Source: Streptomyces scabichelini
GTDB taxonomy: Bacteria > Actinomycetota > Actinomycetes > Streptomycetales > Streptomycetaceae
NCBI RefSeq assembly: GCF_011045015.1
Contig: NZ_JAAKZY010000020.1
Location: 1-64,000, forward strand
Direction: 5' to 3'
Length of the DNA: 64,000 nt
The notes beneath the pieces were generated by a model that worked only from the letters and a program-made list of their open reading frames with translations, had not been told where the DNA came from and did not search any database. This document shows positions 26,975-35,337 of this stretch, piece by piece. How positions within the stretch are numbered: the stretch's first letter is position 1; the number at the start of each line of letters is the position of its first letter. The position numbers and the translations under genes were made by a program.

Positions 26975-27937
26975 TCAGCGGGGGACCAGCAGGCCACGGC
27001 TGCGCAGCACCCGCCGCTCCAGCGGGCTGAAGAGCAGCAGGTCGATGGCGATACCGACGAGCAGGATCAGGAAGATGGCCAGGAACACCTGCGACATGCT
27101 GCTGTTGTTGCGCCCGTTCTCCAGCAACTGGCCGAGACCGACGCCGAGTTCGGGCGAGGAGGCGATGATCTCGGCGGCCATCAGTGACCGCCAGGAGAAC
27201 GCCCAGCCCTGCTTGAGGCCGGCCAGATAGCCGGGCAGTGCCCCCGGCATCACGATGTGCCAGGCCTCGCGCAGCCCGGTCGCGCCCAGTGTCCGCCCGG
27301 CGCGCAGGAACAGCGGCGGGATCTGGTCGATGCCCGCGACGAGGCCGTTGGCGATGGACGGGACCGCGCCGAGCAGGATCACGGCGTACATCATCGAGTT
27401 GTTGAGGCCCAGCCAGAGCACGGCGGGGGGCACCCAGGCCACCGACGGCAGCGACTGCAGACCGGACAGGATGGGGCCGATGGCCGCCCGGACGAATCTC
27501 ACCCGGGCGACCAGCAGGCCGAGCGGCGTCCCGATGGCCAGTGCCATCAGGAAGCCGAGCAGACCGCGCGAGACGCTGGTCCAGATGTAGTCGAGGAGGG
27601 TGCCCTGCAGCCAGGCTTCGGTCACCTCGTCCCACACCGCGGACGGCGAGGGCAGCTTGTAGTCGGGGGCGGCGTCGGCCCACACCAGCAGCTGCCAGAC
27701 CACCAGCACCAGTGCGACGGCGGTGACAGGCGGCAGGACTTTGCGCCTGAGGGTTTCGCGGAGCGGAGTACGCCCGGCCTGCACCGAGTCCAGTGCGTCG
27801 AGCCCGGCCTCAAGTCCCGCCAGATCGTTCGGGTCCTGGGGCTCCTCGGCTGCCGGGGAGCCGTCCTTCTTGAACTCGACGGCGTCGTCGGTCCTGATTT
27901 CGACCTTGGTTTCGACGCCGTTGTCAGTGCTGGCCAT
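26975..27937 (-). CDS. ABC transporter permease (SsuC/TauC type)
   Basis: The 320-residue permease has a charged cytoplasmic N terminus of about 65 residues and then six hydrophobic segments with the coupling motif EAWHIVMPGALPGYLAGLKQGWAFSW typical of the nitrate/sulfonate/taurine class. The ATG at 27937 is preferred because GGGGAG precedes it; an in-frame GTG lies at 27955. It overlaps the end of the ATPase gene. Together with the next two genes it imports an organic sulfur compound, judged from family and leader peptide. Confidence 0.9.
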   Translation of the reverse strand: MASTDNGVETKVEIRTDDAVEFKKDGSPAAEEPQDPNDLAGLEAGLDALDSVQAGRTPLRETLRRKVLPPVTAVALVLVVWQLLVWADAAPDYKLPSPSAVWDEVTEAWLQGTLLDYIWTSVSRGLLGFLMALAIGTPLGLLVARVRFVRAAIGPILSGLQSLPSVAWVPPAVLWLGLNNSMMYAVILLGAVPSIANGLVAGIDQIPPLFLRAGRTLGATGLREAWHIVMPGALPGYLAGLKQGWAFSWRSLMAAEIIASSPELGVGLGQLLENGRNNSSMSQVFLAIFLILLVGIAIDLLLFSPLERRVLRSRGLLVPR

Positions 27938-28721
27938 GGCGGCGGATCTCCCCACGCAGTTCTTCGGTGATCTCGACGGACAGCTCGGCGACCGCGCTGT
28001 CCTCGATACGGCGTGGCTGCGGAATGCCGACCGTCCACTCCCGCGCGATACGACCCGGGCGGGAGGACAACAGCACCACCCGCTGCGCCAGCCGCACCGC
28101 CTCCCGCACGTTGTGCGTCACGAACAGCACCGACACTCCGGTCTCACGCCAGATACGGGTCAGCTCGTCGTGCAGCACGTCCCGGGTGATGGCGTCCAGC
28201 GCCGCGAACGGCTCGTCCATCAGCAGCAGTCGGCTGTCCTGGGCCAGCGCACGGGCCAGGGCGACGCGTTGCCGCATACCGCCCGACAGTTCGTGCACCC
28301 GCTTGCGGTGCGCGCCCTGCAGCCGTACGAGTTCCAGCAGCCGTTCCGCCTCCTGCCGGCGCTCCGGCCCCGCGACCCCGCGCAGCTTCAGCGCGAGCTC
28401 GATGTTCTTGCCCGCGGTCAGCCACGGGAACAGTGCGTGCTCCTGGAACATCAGGGCGGGCCTGCCGTCCGTGCCGATCGAGCCGGCGGACGGCAGGTCA
28501 AGGCCCGCGACCAGGTTGAGCAGCGTGGACTTGCCGCAGCCGGAGGCCCCCAGGAGGGTGACGAACTCGCCCGGTGCGACATCGAGTGTGATGTCGTCCA
28601 GCACGAGTTGCTGTCCGCCGGGGGTGCCCGGTGCGGGGAAGGACTTCGAGACGTGCTCGATCCGGGCGGCGTGTGTCACCGCCGTGGCGTCCTCGGCGGC
28701 CTTGGTGATCGCGGTGGCCAT
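27924..28721 (-). CDS. ABC transporter ATP-binding protein (SsuB/TauB type)
   Basis: The 265-residue ATPase has Walker A GASGCGKST, Q-loop FQEHALFPW, signature LSGGMRQRVALARAL and Walker B LLLMDEPFAALD. The ATG at 28721 has CAGGAGGTG 7 bases upstream, so the in-frame ATG at 28745 is less likely. It energises the permease at 26975 and works with the binding protein encoded just upstream. Confidence 0.92.
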   Translation of the reverse strand: MATAITKAAEDATAVTHAARIEHVSKSFPAPGTPGGQQLVLDDITLDVAPGEFVTLLGASGCGKSTLLNLVAGLDLPSAGSIGTDGRPALMFQEHALFPWLTAGKNIELALKLRGVAGPERRQEAERLLELVRLQGAHRKRVHELSGGMRQRVALARALAQDSRLLLMDEPFAALDAITRDVLHDELTRIWRETGVSVLFVTHNVREAVRLAQRVVLLSSRPGRIAREWTVGIPQPRRIEDSAVAELSVEITEELRGEIRRHGQH

Positions 28722-28767
28722 GGTCGTCACCTCCTGGGAACTCATCGGGTCCGGTGTCCGGTTGTCG

Positions 28768-29874
28768 TTACTCGGCGCCGAGACCGGCGTCGTCGACCTC
28801 GTCCTTGCCCTCGGCCTTGAGGACCTTGTTGAGCGGCGTGAGGTCGTAGATGCCCTTCAGGTCGGGCTTCTCCAGCAGGCCGGCCTTCACCGCGTGGTCC
28901 GCCTCGGTGCCGAGGGTCGAGGCCAGCGGGTCGTCGAGGAAGGTGATGGACTTCCAGGCCGGGTCGATGACCTCGGCGGGCAGCGCCTTGCCGGACTCCG
29001 CCTTGAGCGCCTCGTTGGCGGACGCCTTGGCCTTCTCCGGGTTGGCGTTGATCCACTCATTCGTCTTCACCGAGCCGCGCAGCACGGCCTCGACGACGTC
29101 AGGGTGCTCCTTCAGGAACTTCTGCGACACGATGATGTTGGTGATCACGAACTTCTTGTCCGGCCACAGGTCGGCCTCGTCGAGCAGTACCTTGCCGCCC
29201 TCGGCGACCAGCTTGGACGCGGTCGGCTCCGGTACCCAGGCGCCGTCGATCGAGCCCGACTTGTAGGCGTCCGGGGTGACCTTGTTGTCCGTGCGGACCA
29301 CTGAGACGTCGCCCTGGCCGCTCTCCGCGTCGACCGTCCAGCCCTTCTCCGCGATCCAGTTGAGGAACGCGACGTCCTGGGTGTTGCCGAGCTGCGGCGT
29401 GGCGATCTTCTTGCCCTTGACGTCGTCCAAGGTCTTGATCTTGTCCGGGTTGACGACGAGCTTCACACCGCCGGAGGCCGAACCGCCGATGATGTGCAGG
29501 TTCTTGCCGTTCGACTTGGTGTAGCCGTTGATCGCCGGGGAGGGGCCGATCCAGCCGATGTCGATGGAGCCGGAGTTGAGCGCCTCGATCTCGGAGGGGC
29601 CCGCGTTGAAGGTCGAGTACTGGGCTTTCGTACCGCCCAACTCCTTCTGGAAGAAGCCCTTCTCATTGCCTACGAGAGCGGTGGCGTGCGTGAGGTTGGG
29701 GAAGTAGCCGATCTTCACTTCGTCGGCGGAGAGCTTCTTGGCATCCGCCGCCACCTCGGTCTGCTTGCCGTCGTCAGTGGCGTCGGAACCGTAGCCGCAG
29801 GCGGTCAGGAGGAGGGGGAGCGCGGCTATGACGGCGATGGTGCGCAGGGTGGTGACTGGTCTTGCGGCAGACAC
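28768..29874 (-). CDS. ABC transporter substrate-binding lipoprotein (SsuA/NMT1 type)
   Basis: This 368-residue lipoprotein begins at a GTG after AGAGGA. It has a signal peptide ending in the lipobox LTAC and an SsuA/TauA-like fold (GYFPNLTHATALVGNEKGFF, GWIGPSPAINGY). Such proteins bind alkanesulfonates, taurine or related anions outside the membrane. The 153 bases before it carry a leader-peptide ORF and a hairpin, which suggests attenuation by cysteine or sulfur status. Confidence 0.92.
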   Translation of the reverse strand: MSAARPVTTLRTIAVIAALPLLLTACGYGSDATDDGKQTEVAADAKKLSADEVKIGYFPNLTHATALVGNEKGFFQKELGGTKAQYSTFNAGPSEIEALNSGSIDIGWIGPSPAINGYTKSNGKNLHIIGGSASGGVKLVVNPDKIKTLDDVKGKKIATPQLGNTQDVAFLNWIAEKGWTVDAESGQGDVSVVRTDNKVTPDAYKSGSIDGAWVPEPTASKLVAEGGKVLLDEADLWPDKKFVITNIIVSQKFLKEHPDVVEAVLRGSVKTNEWINANPEKAKASANEALKAESGKALPAEVIDPAWKSITFLDDPLASTLGTEADHAVKAGLLEKPDLKGIYDLTPLNKVLKAEGKDEVDDAGLGAE

Positions 29875-29973
29875 GGAGGTGTCCTCTCAGGGAATGGGCG
29901 ATCAGGGAGGTACGGAAACGCCAGGCGTGAAGCGGCAGTTGGCACGCACCGGCACTCCACTCGCCAGCCCTGG

Positions 29974-29989
29974 GCGGCAGGAATGCCGC
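29974..29989 (-). promoter_or_regulatory. Hairpin between leader peptide 1 and the Ssu-like operon
   Basis: GCGGCA (29974-29979) and TGCCGC (29984-29989) form a 6-bp stem with a 4-base loop between the stop of the leader ORF at 30028 and the lipoprotein start. It could be part of an attenuator whose folding depends on ribosome position at the leader Cys codon. The mechanism is inferred. Confidence 0.35.
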
Positions 29990-30027
29990 AGCGGGCTGAG
30001 AAGCCGAGAAAGGGAGGCCGGACGGGC

Positions 30028-30129
30028 TCAGGCGGGCCGACAGATGGCGCTGGACGTACGGCCGAGGTCGATGTGGCGACGCGAGGTCAGCAGGGGTAGC
30101 GACCGGTCTGCGCGATTGAGCGTTCTCAT
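30028..30129 (-). CDS. Leader peptide 1 (putative cysteine-responsive leader)
   Basis: This 33-residue ORF begins MRTLNRADRS and contains SRRHIDLGRTSSAIC near its end, followed by RPA and the stop. The R-R-H-[IV]-D-L-x-R-...-C core is that of actinomycete 'putative leader peptides' found before sulfur-assimilation genes; the Cys codon near the end is thought to report cysteine charging. It stands 154 bases before the Ssu-like operon on the same strand. CCCTAGTTTTCCTA (forward strand) lies a little upstream of it. It is too short for most gene finders. Confidence 0.75.
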   Translation of the reverse strand: MRTLNRADRSLPLLTSRRHIDLGRTSSAICRPA

Positions 30130-30315
30130 GGCCACCCCACAGATCCCTAGTTTTCCTACCTGGTTGATGGGGATCGTGGCAGAAGAAGGCCTCCACCCCA
30201 AGGGGGTGTTCACATGGCGGACTATGCGATCTCGATTATTGAGATCACGGGTAAACGGTCCAGTGTGTCAGGGGTTTACCCAGGCTCGTCGTCTCCCTGA
30301 CGTCACCGCCTCCGG

Positions 30316-31545
30316 TCAGGCGGGCAGGACGAACGGAGGGTGGGCACCGTTGAGGAAATAGTCGCCGACGTCGCGGAGCCGGTGACCGACGGGCTCGTAC
30401 AGGGTGTGGGTCCGGGCATTGCGCCAGAAGCGGTCGAAGCCCAGCCGCGAGGAGGCGGAGCGGGCGCCGATGATGTCGAGGGCGCGGGTGGTCGACTCCT
30501 GTACGGCCCTGGACGCGGCGGCTTCGGCCATGGCCACGAGGACGGAGATGTCCGCGTACTCGTCGTAGGTGAGGTCTTCGCCGCGTGCCAGCCCGCCGTG
30601 CACGGCGTCCAGTGCTTGATCGGTGAGCGCGGACGCGGAGCGGGTGAGGACGGTGAGTTCTCCGTAGGCAGTCAGCATCTGCGGGTCGTGGGGAGTGCCG
30701 ACCGGCCAGGCGGGGTGCCAGGGTGCGTGGCCCGTCCTGCTGTACTCGCGGGCTTCGGCGAGCACTCCCTCGGCCATGCCGAGAAGAAGCTGGACGGAGA
30801 CGAGACGTCCGACCGGAGATGCCAGGGCGGCCAGGGGCGACAGGATGTCCTCGTCCGCGGACAAGGAGCCGAGTACGTCGTCGGCGGCGACCGGTACGGC
30901 GTCGAACTCCACACTCCCGCCGGCCGCGAGCCGCTGACCGAAGACATCGGCGTCGGCGTCGATCCGCACACCGTGATGGGCGGGATCGACAACGACCGCG
31001 AGTGGTTCGCCGGTGTCGGCCCGCACGGCCCGCACGGCGAGGCGGTCGGCGACCAGGACCCCGGTGGCATAGCTCTGCCGACCGTCGAGCACCTGGCCGT
31101 CGGCTGTCCCGGCCAGCGTCAGAGGCAGTTCCTGACGGGCGAAACCACCACCCCAGCACCACTGCTCCGCCGCGGACCGCTTCCCGAGCTGCGCGGCGAG
31201 AGCCGGGCCGGACAGGAACCGGGCGCTCCACGACATGAAGTAATGACAGCCGAGCAGTTGACCGATCGCACCGTCGGCCGCGGCGATCTCCCGGACAACG
31301 GCGTAGGCCGTGGGCCAGTCCGCGCCGCCTCCCCCGGACTCGGCCGGTATCAGGAGCGTCAGCAGTCCCGCCTCGCGCAGCCGGGACACCTCGTCGAGCG
31401 GGGCCTTGCCTGCCTGCTCCCTGGTCACCGCATCCGTGGCCAGGTCGTCCGCCGCCTCGCGGGCCACGCGCAGCCAGTGCGCACGGTCGGGCCCTGTCCG
31501 GTCGGATGGCGAGACGGGGCGGGACGGCGCAGAGGCAACGCCCAT
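30316..31545 (-). CDS. Acyl-CoA dehydrogenase-fold flavin monooxygenase (DszC/SfnB type)
   Basis: The 409-residue protein has the acyl-CoA dehydrogenase fold but the C-terminal FWRNARTHTLYEPVGHRLRDVGDYFLNG segment of the DszC/SfnB group. That group uses FMNH2 and oxygen to oxidise sulfur compounds such as sulfones or dibenzothiophene. The ATG at 31545 is preferred over one at 31602 because GAGGAG lies before it. It is located between the Ssu-like operon and the FAD protein on the same strand, and is probably a sulfur-scavenging oxygenase. Confidence 0.82.
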   Translation of the reverse strand: MGVASAPSRPVSPSDRTGPDRAHWLRVAREAADDLATDAVTREQAGKAPLDEVSRLREAGLLTLLIPAESGGGGADWPTAYAVVREIAAADGAIGQLLGCHYFMSWSARFLSGPALAAQLGKRSAAEQWCWGGGFARQELPLTLAGTADGQVLDGRQSYATGVLVADRLAVRAVRADTGEPLAVVVDPAHHGVRIDADADVFGQRLAAGGSVEFDAVPVAADDVLGSLSADEDILSPLAALASPVGRLVSVQLLLGMAEGVLAEAREYSRTGHAPWHPAWPVGTPHDPQMLTAYGELTVLTRSASALTDQALDAVHGGLARGEDLTYDEYADISVLVAMAEAAASRAVQESTTRALDIIGARSASSRLGFDRFWRNARTHTLYEPVGHRLRDVGDYFLNGAHPPFVLPA

Positions 31546-31693
31546 GGCAGTGGTCTCCTCGAGGTCGGCCGCAGAGCGCGGCGTTGCGGATGACGTCGGC
31601 ACCGCTCTACGCGGCGTCGCCCATCAGGAGTGTGTCGGGCCGTCAGGCGCAGTGGATCTCATCCTGCGCATCCTCGCCGGGCACCGTCAAGAC

Positions 31694-31716
31694 TTCCCTA
31701 GTAATCCAATAGGAAA
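31694..31716. promoter_or_regulatory. Candidate operator/promoter element before the DszC-like gene
   Basis: TTCCCTA (31694-31700) and TAGGAAA (31710-31716) form an inverted repeat with a 9-base spacer in an A+T-rich island 149 bases ahead of the DszC-like gene. A related element, TCCCTAG followed by TTTTCCTA, stands upstream of leader peptide 1 near 30146-30161. They may bind a common sulfur regulator. Next to it GTGAA/TTCAC makes a small hairpin. Confidence 0.4.
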
Positions 31717-31747
31717 AGTGTGAAAGGGTTCACGCCCCTGAAGGAGC

Positions 31748-33739
31748 TCACACCCTGATGGGTCGTCCGTCCCCCGGAGGCGGCGCCGTCTCGGCCTCGG
31801 TGGTGCTCAGGGCGCGCAGGAGCGCTCGGGCCACCGCGTCGTTCTGCCGGAAGGCGGGGGCGTCGGTGCGGGGGCGGGCGAAGGCGGCGACGGCCCGGCT
31901 GTTGGTGGGGGCGCCGAGAGCGATACGGCGAGGGTGAGGACCGCCGAAGGCGGGGTCGATGACGTGGCTGTCGGCGGGAGAGACGGTCAGGAGGCCGGAG
32001 CGATGGGTGTGGACGGGGTCGGCGACGACCTCCTCGGCGAGCGCGCCTTCCCGGTACAGGCCACGCAGGAGCGGGTCCTCGCTACGGGCCAGGGAAGGGC
32101 CGGGCAGGTACGCCTCGATCAGCGCCGTGGCGCGGACCGAACGGCCGGGCACGGTGGGGCTGGTCGCGGTGAACGTACCCGTGGCTTCGTCGGTGCCGAT
32201 CCGGATGCCCGCGCCGACGAAGTGGACGACGCCGGCCCGGGACAGCGCGAGGAGTTGGCGCAGGCGGAAGCCGGGCGGGCCGGAGGCGAGGAAGCTGAAG
32301 AAACCGTGCCACCAACCGTCGAGATCGTCGGCGACCGAACGGGCGGTGAGCCGACCGGAGGCGACGAGGCGGGGCAGCTGGCCGTAGACGGAGAGCAGGG
32401 CGAGGAACGCTCCGAGGTCGGCGCTGAACTCCGGGTCCTCGCGGCGGGCGACGTCCTGGGCGATGTGGCCGCGCAGGTGGTCCTGGAAGGCGTCCGGCGT
32501 CGGGAAGGTGAGGCCGTCCAGCGGGTGGTCGAGGGCCTCGAAGTCCAGTCGGTCCGCCGGGTCAGGCACGGCCGTGGCGACGAGGTCGGCCATGTCGTCG
32601 GCGTACCAGTCGAGTTGGCCGTAGGCGGCGGCGAAGTCCGGCCAGGGGACGGCCGTTCGCCCGGGGTGGGCATGGAACAGTTCGTGGTAGTGGCCGAAGC
32701 CGATCTCCTTGGCCATCAGCGGCCACACGTCGCGGCGCAGGTCCAGGAGGCGGTTCTCGGCGAGCAGCGCGTCGACCGCCTCGGGGCCGAAGTGGCGCGG
32801 CAGCGGGGGACGGGGGCCCTGGAGCCGGTAGCGGGTCTTGGAGTGGTACGGCACCCCGCGCCGTGATCCGACGTGGATGACGGGTTCGCGGCCGGAAGGG
32901 AGGTAGGTGAGGGTGCCGTCGGGTTCGGTGCGGTAGGTGCCGCCGCGGCCCTCGGTGAGCATCGCCATCAGGTCGATGAAGGCCAGCCCGAAGCCGCGCA
33001 GGATGACGTGTTCGCCGGGCCGCAGTCCTGACAGGTCGGCGTCGGCGGAGAAGTCCGGTGGAAGGTGGAAGCGGCTGTGGCGGCGGGCGAAGGCGGCGTG
33101 GGCGTGGTGCTCGGCGGTGGGGGCGGACCCCAGGTGGCCCTGGGCGAGCACCACCAGGTCGGCGGTGAGCGGGGTGGCGTGGCCGGCCAGGTGCACGTGC
33201 TGAGGTCCGTCGGGGGGACCGGTGACGGCGGTCGCGGTGGTGCGGTGCCATTCGACGGTGACCGAGGGCGGCAGCTCGGCCAGTGCATTGCGGAAGACCC
33301 AGTTCAGGTAGGCGCTCTGGGCGCGGCGGGTGGGGAAGTCGGTCCCTGCGAGCGTGCGGAGTTCGGCCAGTACGTCCGGGTCGGCCGGCGGTGGGGACAC
33401 CCCCTGGTCATGAGGGCCGCCCCGCTCATGCGGGTTCCCGAACCGGGCGGCCCACTCGGCCAGCGAGGGGCCCGGCCGCACCGGGCCCTCGATCGTGGAC
33501 GACTCGTCGGTGAACATGGTGACGTCCTCGGCCATGGAGTTCATCCGCAGCAGCGGCGACTGCTCGCGCCGCCAGATCCGGCCCGGCCCTGGCGGGTGCG
33601 GATCCACCAGGTGGATATGCAACTCCCGTCTGCCGTCCCACAGTTCGGGGGCATTGGCGGCGATCCGCTCCAGCAGACCGGTGGCGCGTGGACCCGCACC
33701 GACGACGACCAGGACGGCCGTGGAGGGAGTGCTGCTCAC
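31748..33739 (-). CDS. FAD/NAD(P)-binding protein (NAD_binding_9 type)
   Basis: The 663-residue protein starts with a dinucleotide-binding motif VVVGAGPRATGLLERIA and the segment LLRMNSMAEDVTMFTD. It has a second GEHVILRGFGLAFIDLMAML region and a long C-terminal domain, as in the large FAD-NAD(P)-binding family whose chemistry is poorly known. The GTG overlaps the stop of the ABC permease upstream (GTGA). It may reduce flavin or oxidise an imported sulfur compound. It is an unusual partner for a transporter. Confidence 0.8.
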   Translation of the reverse strand: MSSTPSTAVLVVVGAGPRATGLLERIAANAPELWDGRRELHIHLVDPHPPGPGRIWRREQSPLLRMNSMAEDVTMFTDESSTIEGPVRPGPSLAEWAARFGNPHERGGPHDQGVSPPPADPDVLAELRTLAGTDFPTRRAQSAYLNWVFRNALAELPPSVTVEWHRTTATAVTGPPDGPQHVHLAGHATPLTADLVVLAQGHLGSAPTAEHHAHAAFARRHSRFHLPPDFSADADLSGLRPGEHVILRGFGLAFIDLMAMLTEGRGGTYRTEPDGTLTYLPSGREPVIHVGSRRGVPYHSKTRYRLQGPRPPLPRHFGPEAVDALLAENRLLDLRRDVWPLMAKEIGFGHYHELFHAHPGRTAVPWPDFAAAYGQLDWYADDMADLVATAVPDPADRLDFEALDHPLDGLTFPTPDAFQDHLRGHIAQDVARREDPEFSADLGAFLALLSVYGQLPRLVASGRLTARSVADDLDGWWHGFFSFLASGPPGFRLRQLLALSRAGVVHFVGAGIRIGTDEATGTFTATSPTVPGRSVRATALIEAYLPGPSLARSEDPLLRGLYREGALAEEVVADPVHTHRSGLLTVSPADSHVIDPAFGGPHPRRIALGAPTNSRAVAAFARPRTDAPAFRQNDAVARALLRALSTTEAETAPPPGDGRPIRV

Positions 33740-34743
33740 CGGTCACCGCCGATCGTGGAGCCGGCGTCGGGGGCCGTTGCCGCGCCCAGCCGCGTGCGTA
33801 CGGTGGCCAGGCGACCGCGCAGCCGCTGCAGTGGAGTGGGCGGCAGCGCGCGGGAGTTGCCGCGCGCGTAGTGCCGCTCGACGTAGTACTGACCCGTGCT
33901 CAGCACGCTCGTGACCGCGATGTACCAGAGCGTGGCGACCATCAGCAACGGGATGACCTGGTACGTCTGGTTGTAGATCAGCTGCGCCGAATACAGCAGG
34001 TCGTGCACGGCCAGCACGCTGACGATGCTGGTGCCCTTGAGGGTGCCGATCAGCATGTTCCCGGCGGTCGGCACGATGGAGCGCATCGCCTGGGGAACGA
34101 CGATCCGGCGCAGGGTACGGCGCCTGCTCAGGCCGAGTGCCTGCGCGGCCTCGGTCTGGCCGGAGTCGACGGAGAGGATGCCGCCGCGCACCACCTCCGC
34201 GGCATAGGCGGTTTCGTGCAGGGTCAGGCCGATGACGGCGGTGAGGGTGGGGCCGAGCAGGTTCACCGTCTTGACGGTGACGAACTCCGGGCCGAACGGG
34301 ATGCCGAGACCGAGCGTCGGATACAGGGCGCCGATGTTGAACCAGAACAGCAGCTGCACCAGCAGCGGAGTGGACCGGAAGATCCACACATAGCCCCAAC
34401 TCAGCGTGCGCAGCACCGGATTGGCGGACAGCCGCATCACCGCCAGCACGGTGCCCAGCAGGAAACCGAGCACCATCACCGCACCGGTCAGCCACAGGGT
34501 CAGCAGCAGTCCGTCGAGCACGGCGGCGGTGGTGAAGTACCGGCCCACCACGTCCCATTGGAAGGCCTCGTTGCGGACCACGGAGTTGAGCACCATCGCG
34601 AAGACCAGCAGCGCGGCGGCAGCCGTCGCCCAGCGGCCGATGTGCCGGCGCGGCACGATCCGTGGCAGATCGGGTCCGGGGGCGCCGGCCCGCTCCGGGG
34701 GCTTTGTGGCAGGGGCTGATGTGACATCTGAAGGCGTGACCAT
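33736..34743 (-). CDS. Amino acid-type ABC transporter permease
   Basis: The 335-residue permease belongs to the His/Glu/Gln/Cys class, with five or six membrane segments and the loop EAAQALGLSRRRTLRRIVVPQAMR. It is plainly paralogous to the permease at 37963 (shared MRLS, WIFRS, QYYVER and LPPTPLQR-like ends). It has no ATPase of its own and probably shares the one at 39021 across the divergent promoter. The ATG at 34743 follows GGAGAG; an in-frame ATG at 34797 is less well supported. Confidence 0.88.
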   Translation of the reverse strand: MVTPSDVTSAPATKPPERAGAPGPDLPRIVPRRHIGRWATAAAALLVFAMVLNSVVRNEAFQWDVVGRYFTTAAVLDGLLLTLWLTGAVMVLGFLLGTVLAVMRLSANPVLRTLSWGYVWIFRSTPLLVQLLFWFNIGALYPTLGLGIPFGPEFVTVKTVNLLGPTLTAVIGLTLHETAYAAEVVRGGILSVDSGQTEAAQALGLSRRRTLRRIVVPQAMRSIVPTAGNMLIGTLKGTSIVSVLAVHDLLYSAQLIYNQTYQVIPLLMVATLWYIAVTSVLSTGQYYVERHYARGNSRALPPTPLQRLRGRLATVRTRLGAATAPDAGSTIGGDR

Positions 34744-35022
34744 CGGGAGGCTCTCCGGGGGAGGGAGTCGCTGGCGTGGGTGACCACCCGGTGGCACTCG
34801 TGGAGGTGCGCAGCGGCACAGGCGCTACGCGGGTACGGTGCGGCCGGGGCTCGGCGTCGTCACATTCGCCACGTCCCTCAACGCGGCCGGAGAGGCTGCC
34901 GCGCAGGGCGGAGCCGGTCCGTCGTCGATCGTATGTGCCCACAGCACGGATATGTCAACAACGCGTGGATGAGGGCTGGTCGAGGCGGTCCGGCATCCGG
35001 GTGCCGCTTGACGAGGAGCACG

Positions 35023-35121
35023 ATGTACTGCTCAATTGATCGCATGAACGCCCAGCAGCGCTTGGTCTCGCGCGACCACATCGACTTCGGTCGGGTGTGG
35101 TCCGCGGCGTGTTGCGCCTGA
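35023..35121 (+). CDS. Leader peptide 2 (putative cysteine-responsive leader)
   Basis: A 32-residue ORF follows GAGGAGCACG and ends with a Cys-Cys pair: its core is SRDHIDFGRVWSAACCA directly before the stop. It matches the R-x-H-[IV]-D-[LF]-x-R-...-C pattern of leader 1 and leader 3. It stands 216 bases ahead of the SsuD-like operon, with GC-rich alternative hairpins in between. Cys-Cys immediately before the stop is an apt place to stall when charged tRNA-Cys is scarce. Confidence 0.75.
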   Translation: MYCSIDRMNAQQRLVSRDHIDFGRVWSAACCA

Positions 35122-35130
35122 CTCGGCAGC

Positions 35131-35148
35131 GGGCCGTCTGACCGGCCC
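35131..35148 (+). promoter_or_regulatory. Hairpin after leader peptide 2
   Basis: GGGCCG (35131-35136) pairs with CGGCCC (35143-35148) starting 10 bases after the leader stop. A second GCGGGCCGAG copy about 25 bases downstream could instead pair with CTCGGC or GGCCC. Two mutually exclusive folds so near a Cys-ending ORF suggest attenuation. Confidence 0.4.
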
Positions 35149-35337
35149 TTCCCTCCCTCGGTGACCCCGTCGCGGGCCGAGTTGTCTCTTTACGCGCGCT
35201 GCCGCACCACTGCTTCTCCCGACGCCCGGCGTCGTCACGCCCGTACCGACTCGTCTTTCTGACGGACAGTCACTCATGCCTGCACGCACGGCCGTTCCGT
35301 CATGCCTGCGTGCGGTCGCTTCCGAAAGGCCACTCCC

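Noticed and set aside
29774..30196. 140-codon minus-strand frame covering the leader 1 region
   Set aside because: It crosses the leader, the hairpin and the lipoprotein start in another frame and has no ribosome site or homology.
31603..31693. A fourth leader peptide before the DszC-like gene
   Set aside because: Short frames here (for example one containing AVDLILRILAGH on the plus strand) lack the R-x-H-[IV]-D-L-x-R-...-C pattern and do not end with Cys; the plus-strand one also points away from the gene.
34744..35022. A leader peptide for the divergent permease at 33736
   Set aside because: Minus-strand frames in this spacer show no leader-type core; the region is taken as promoter DNA only.
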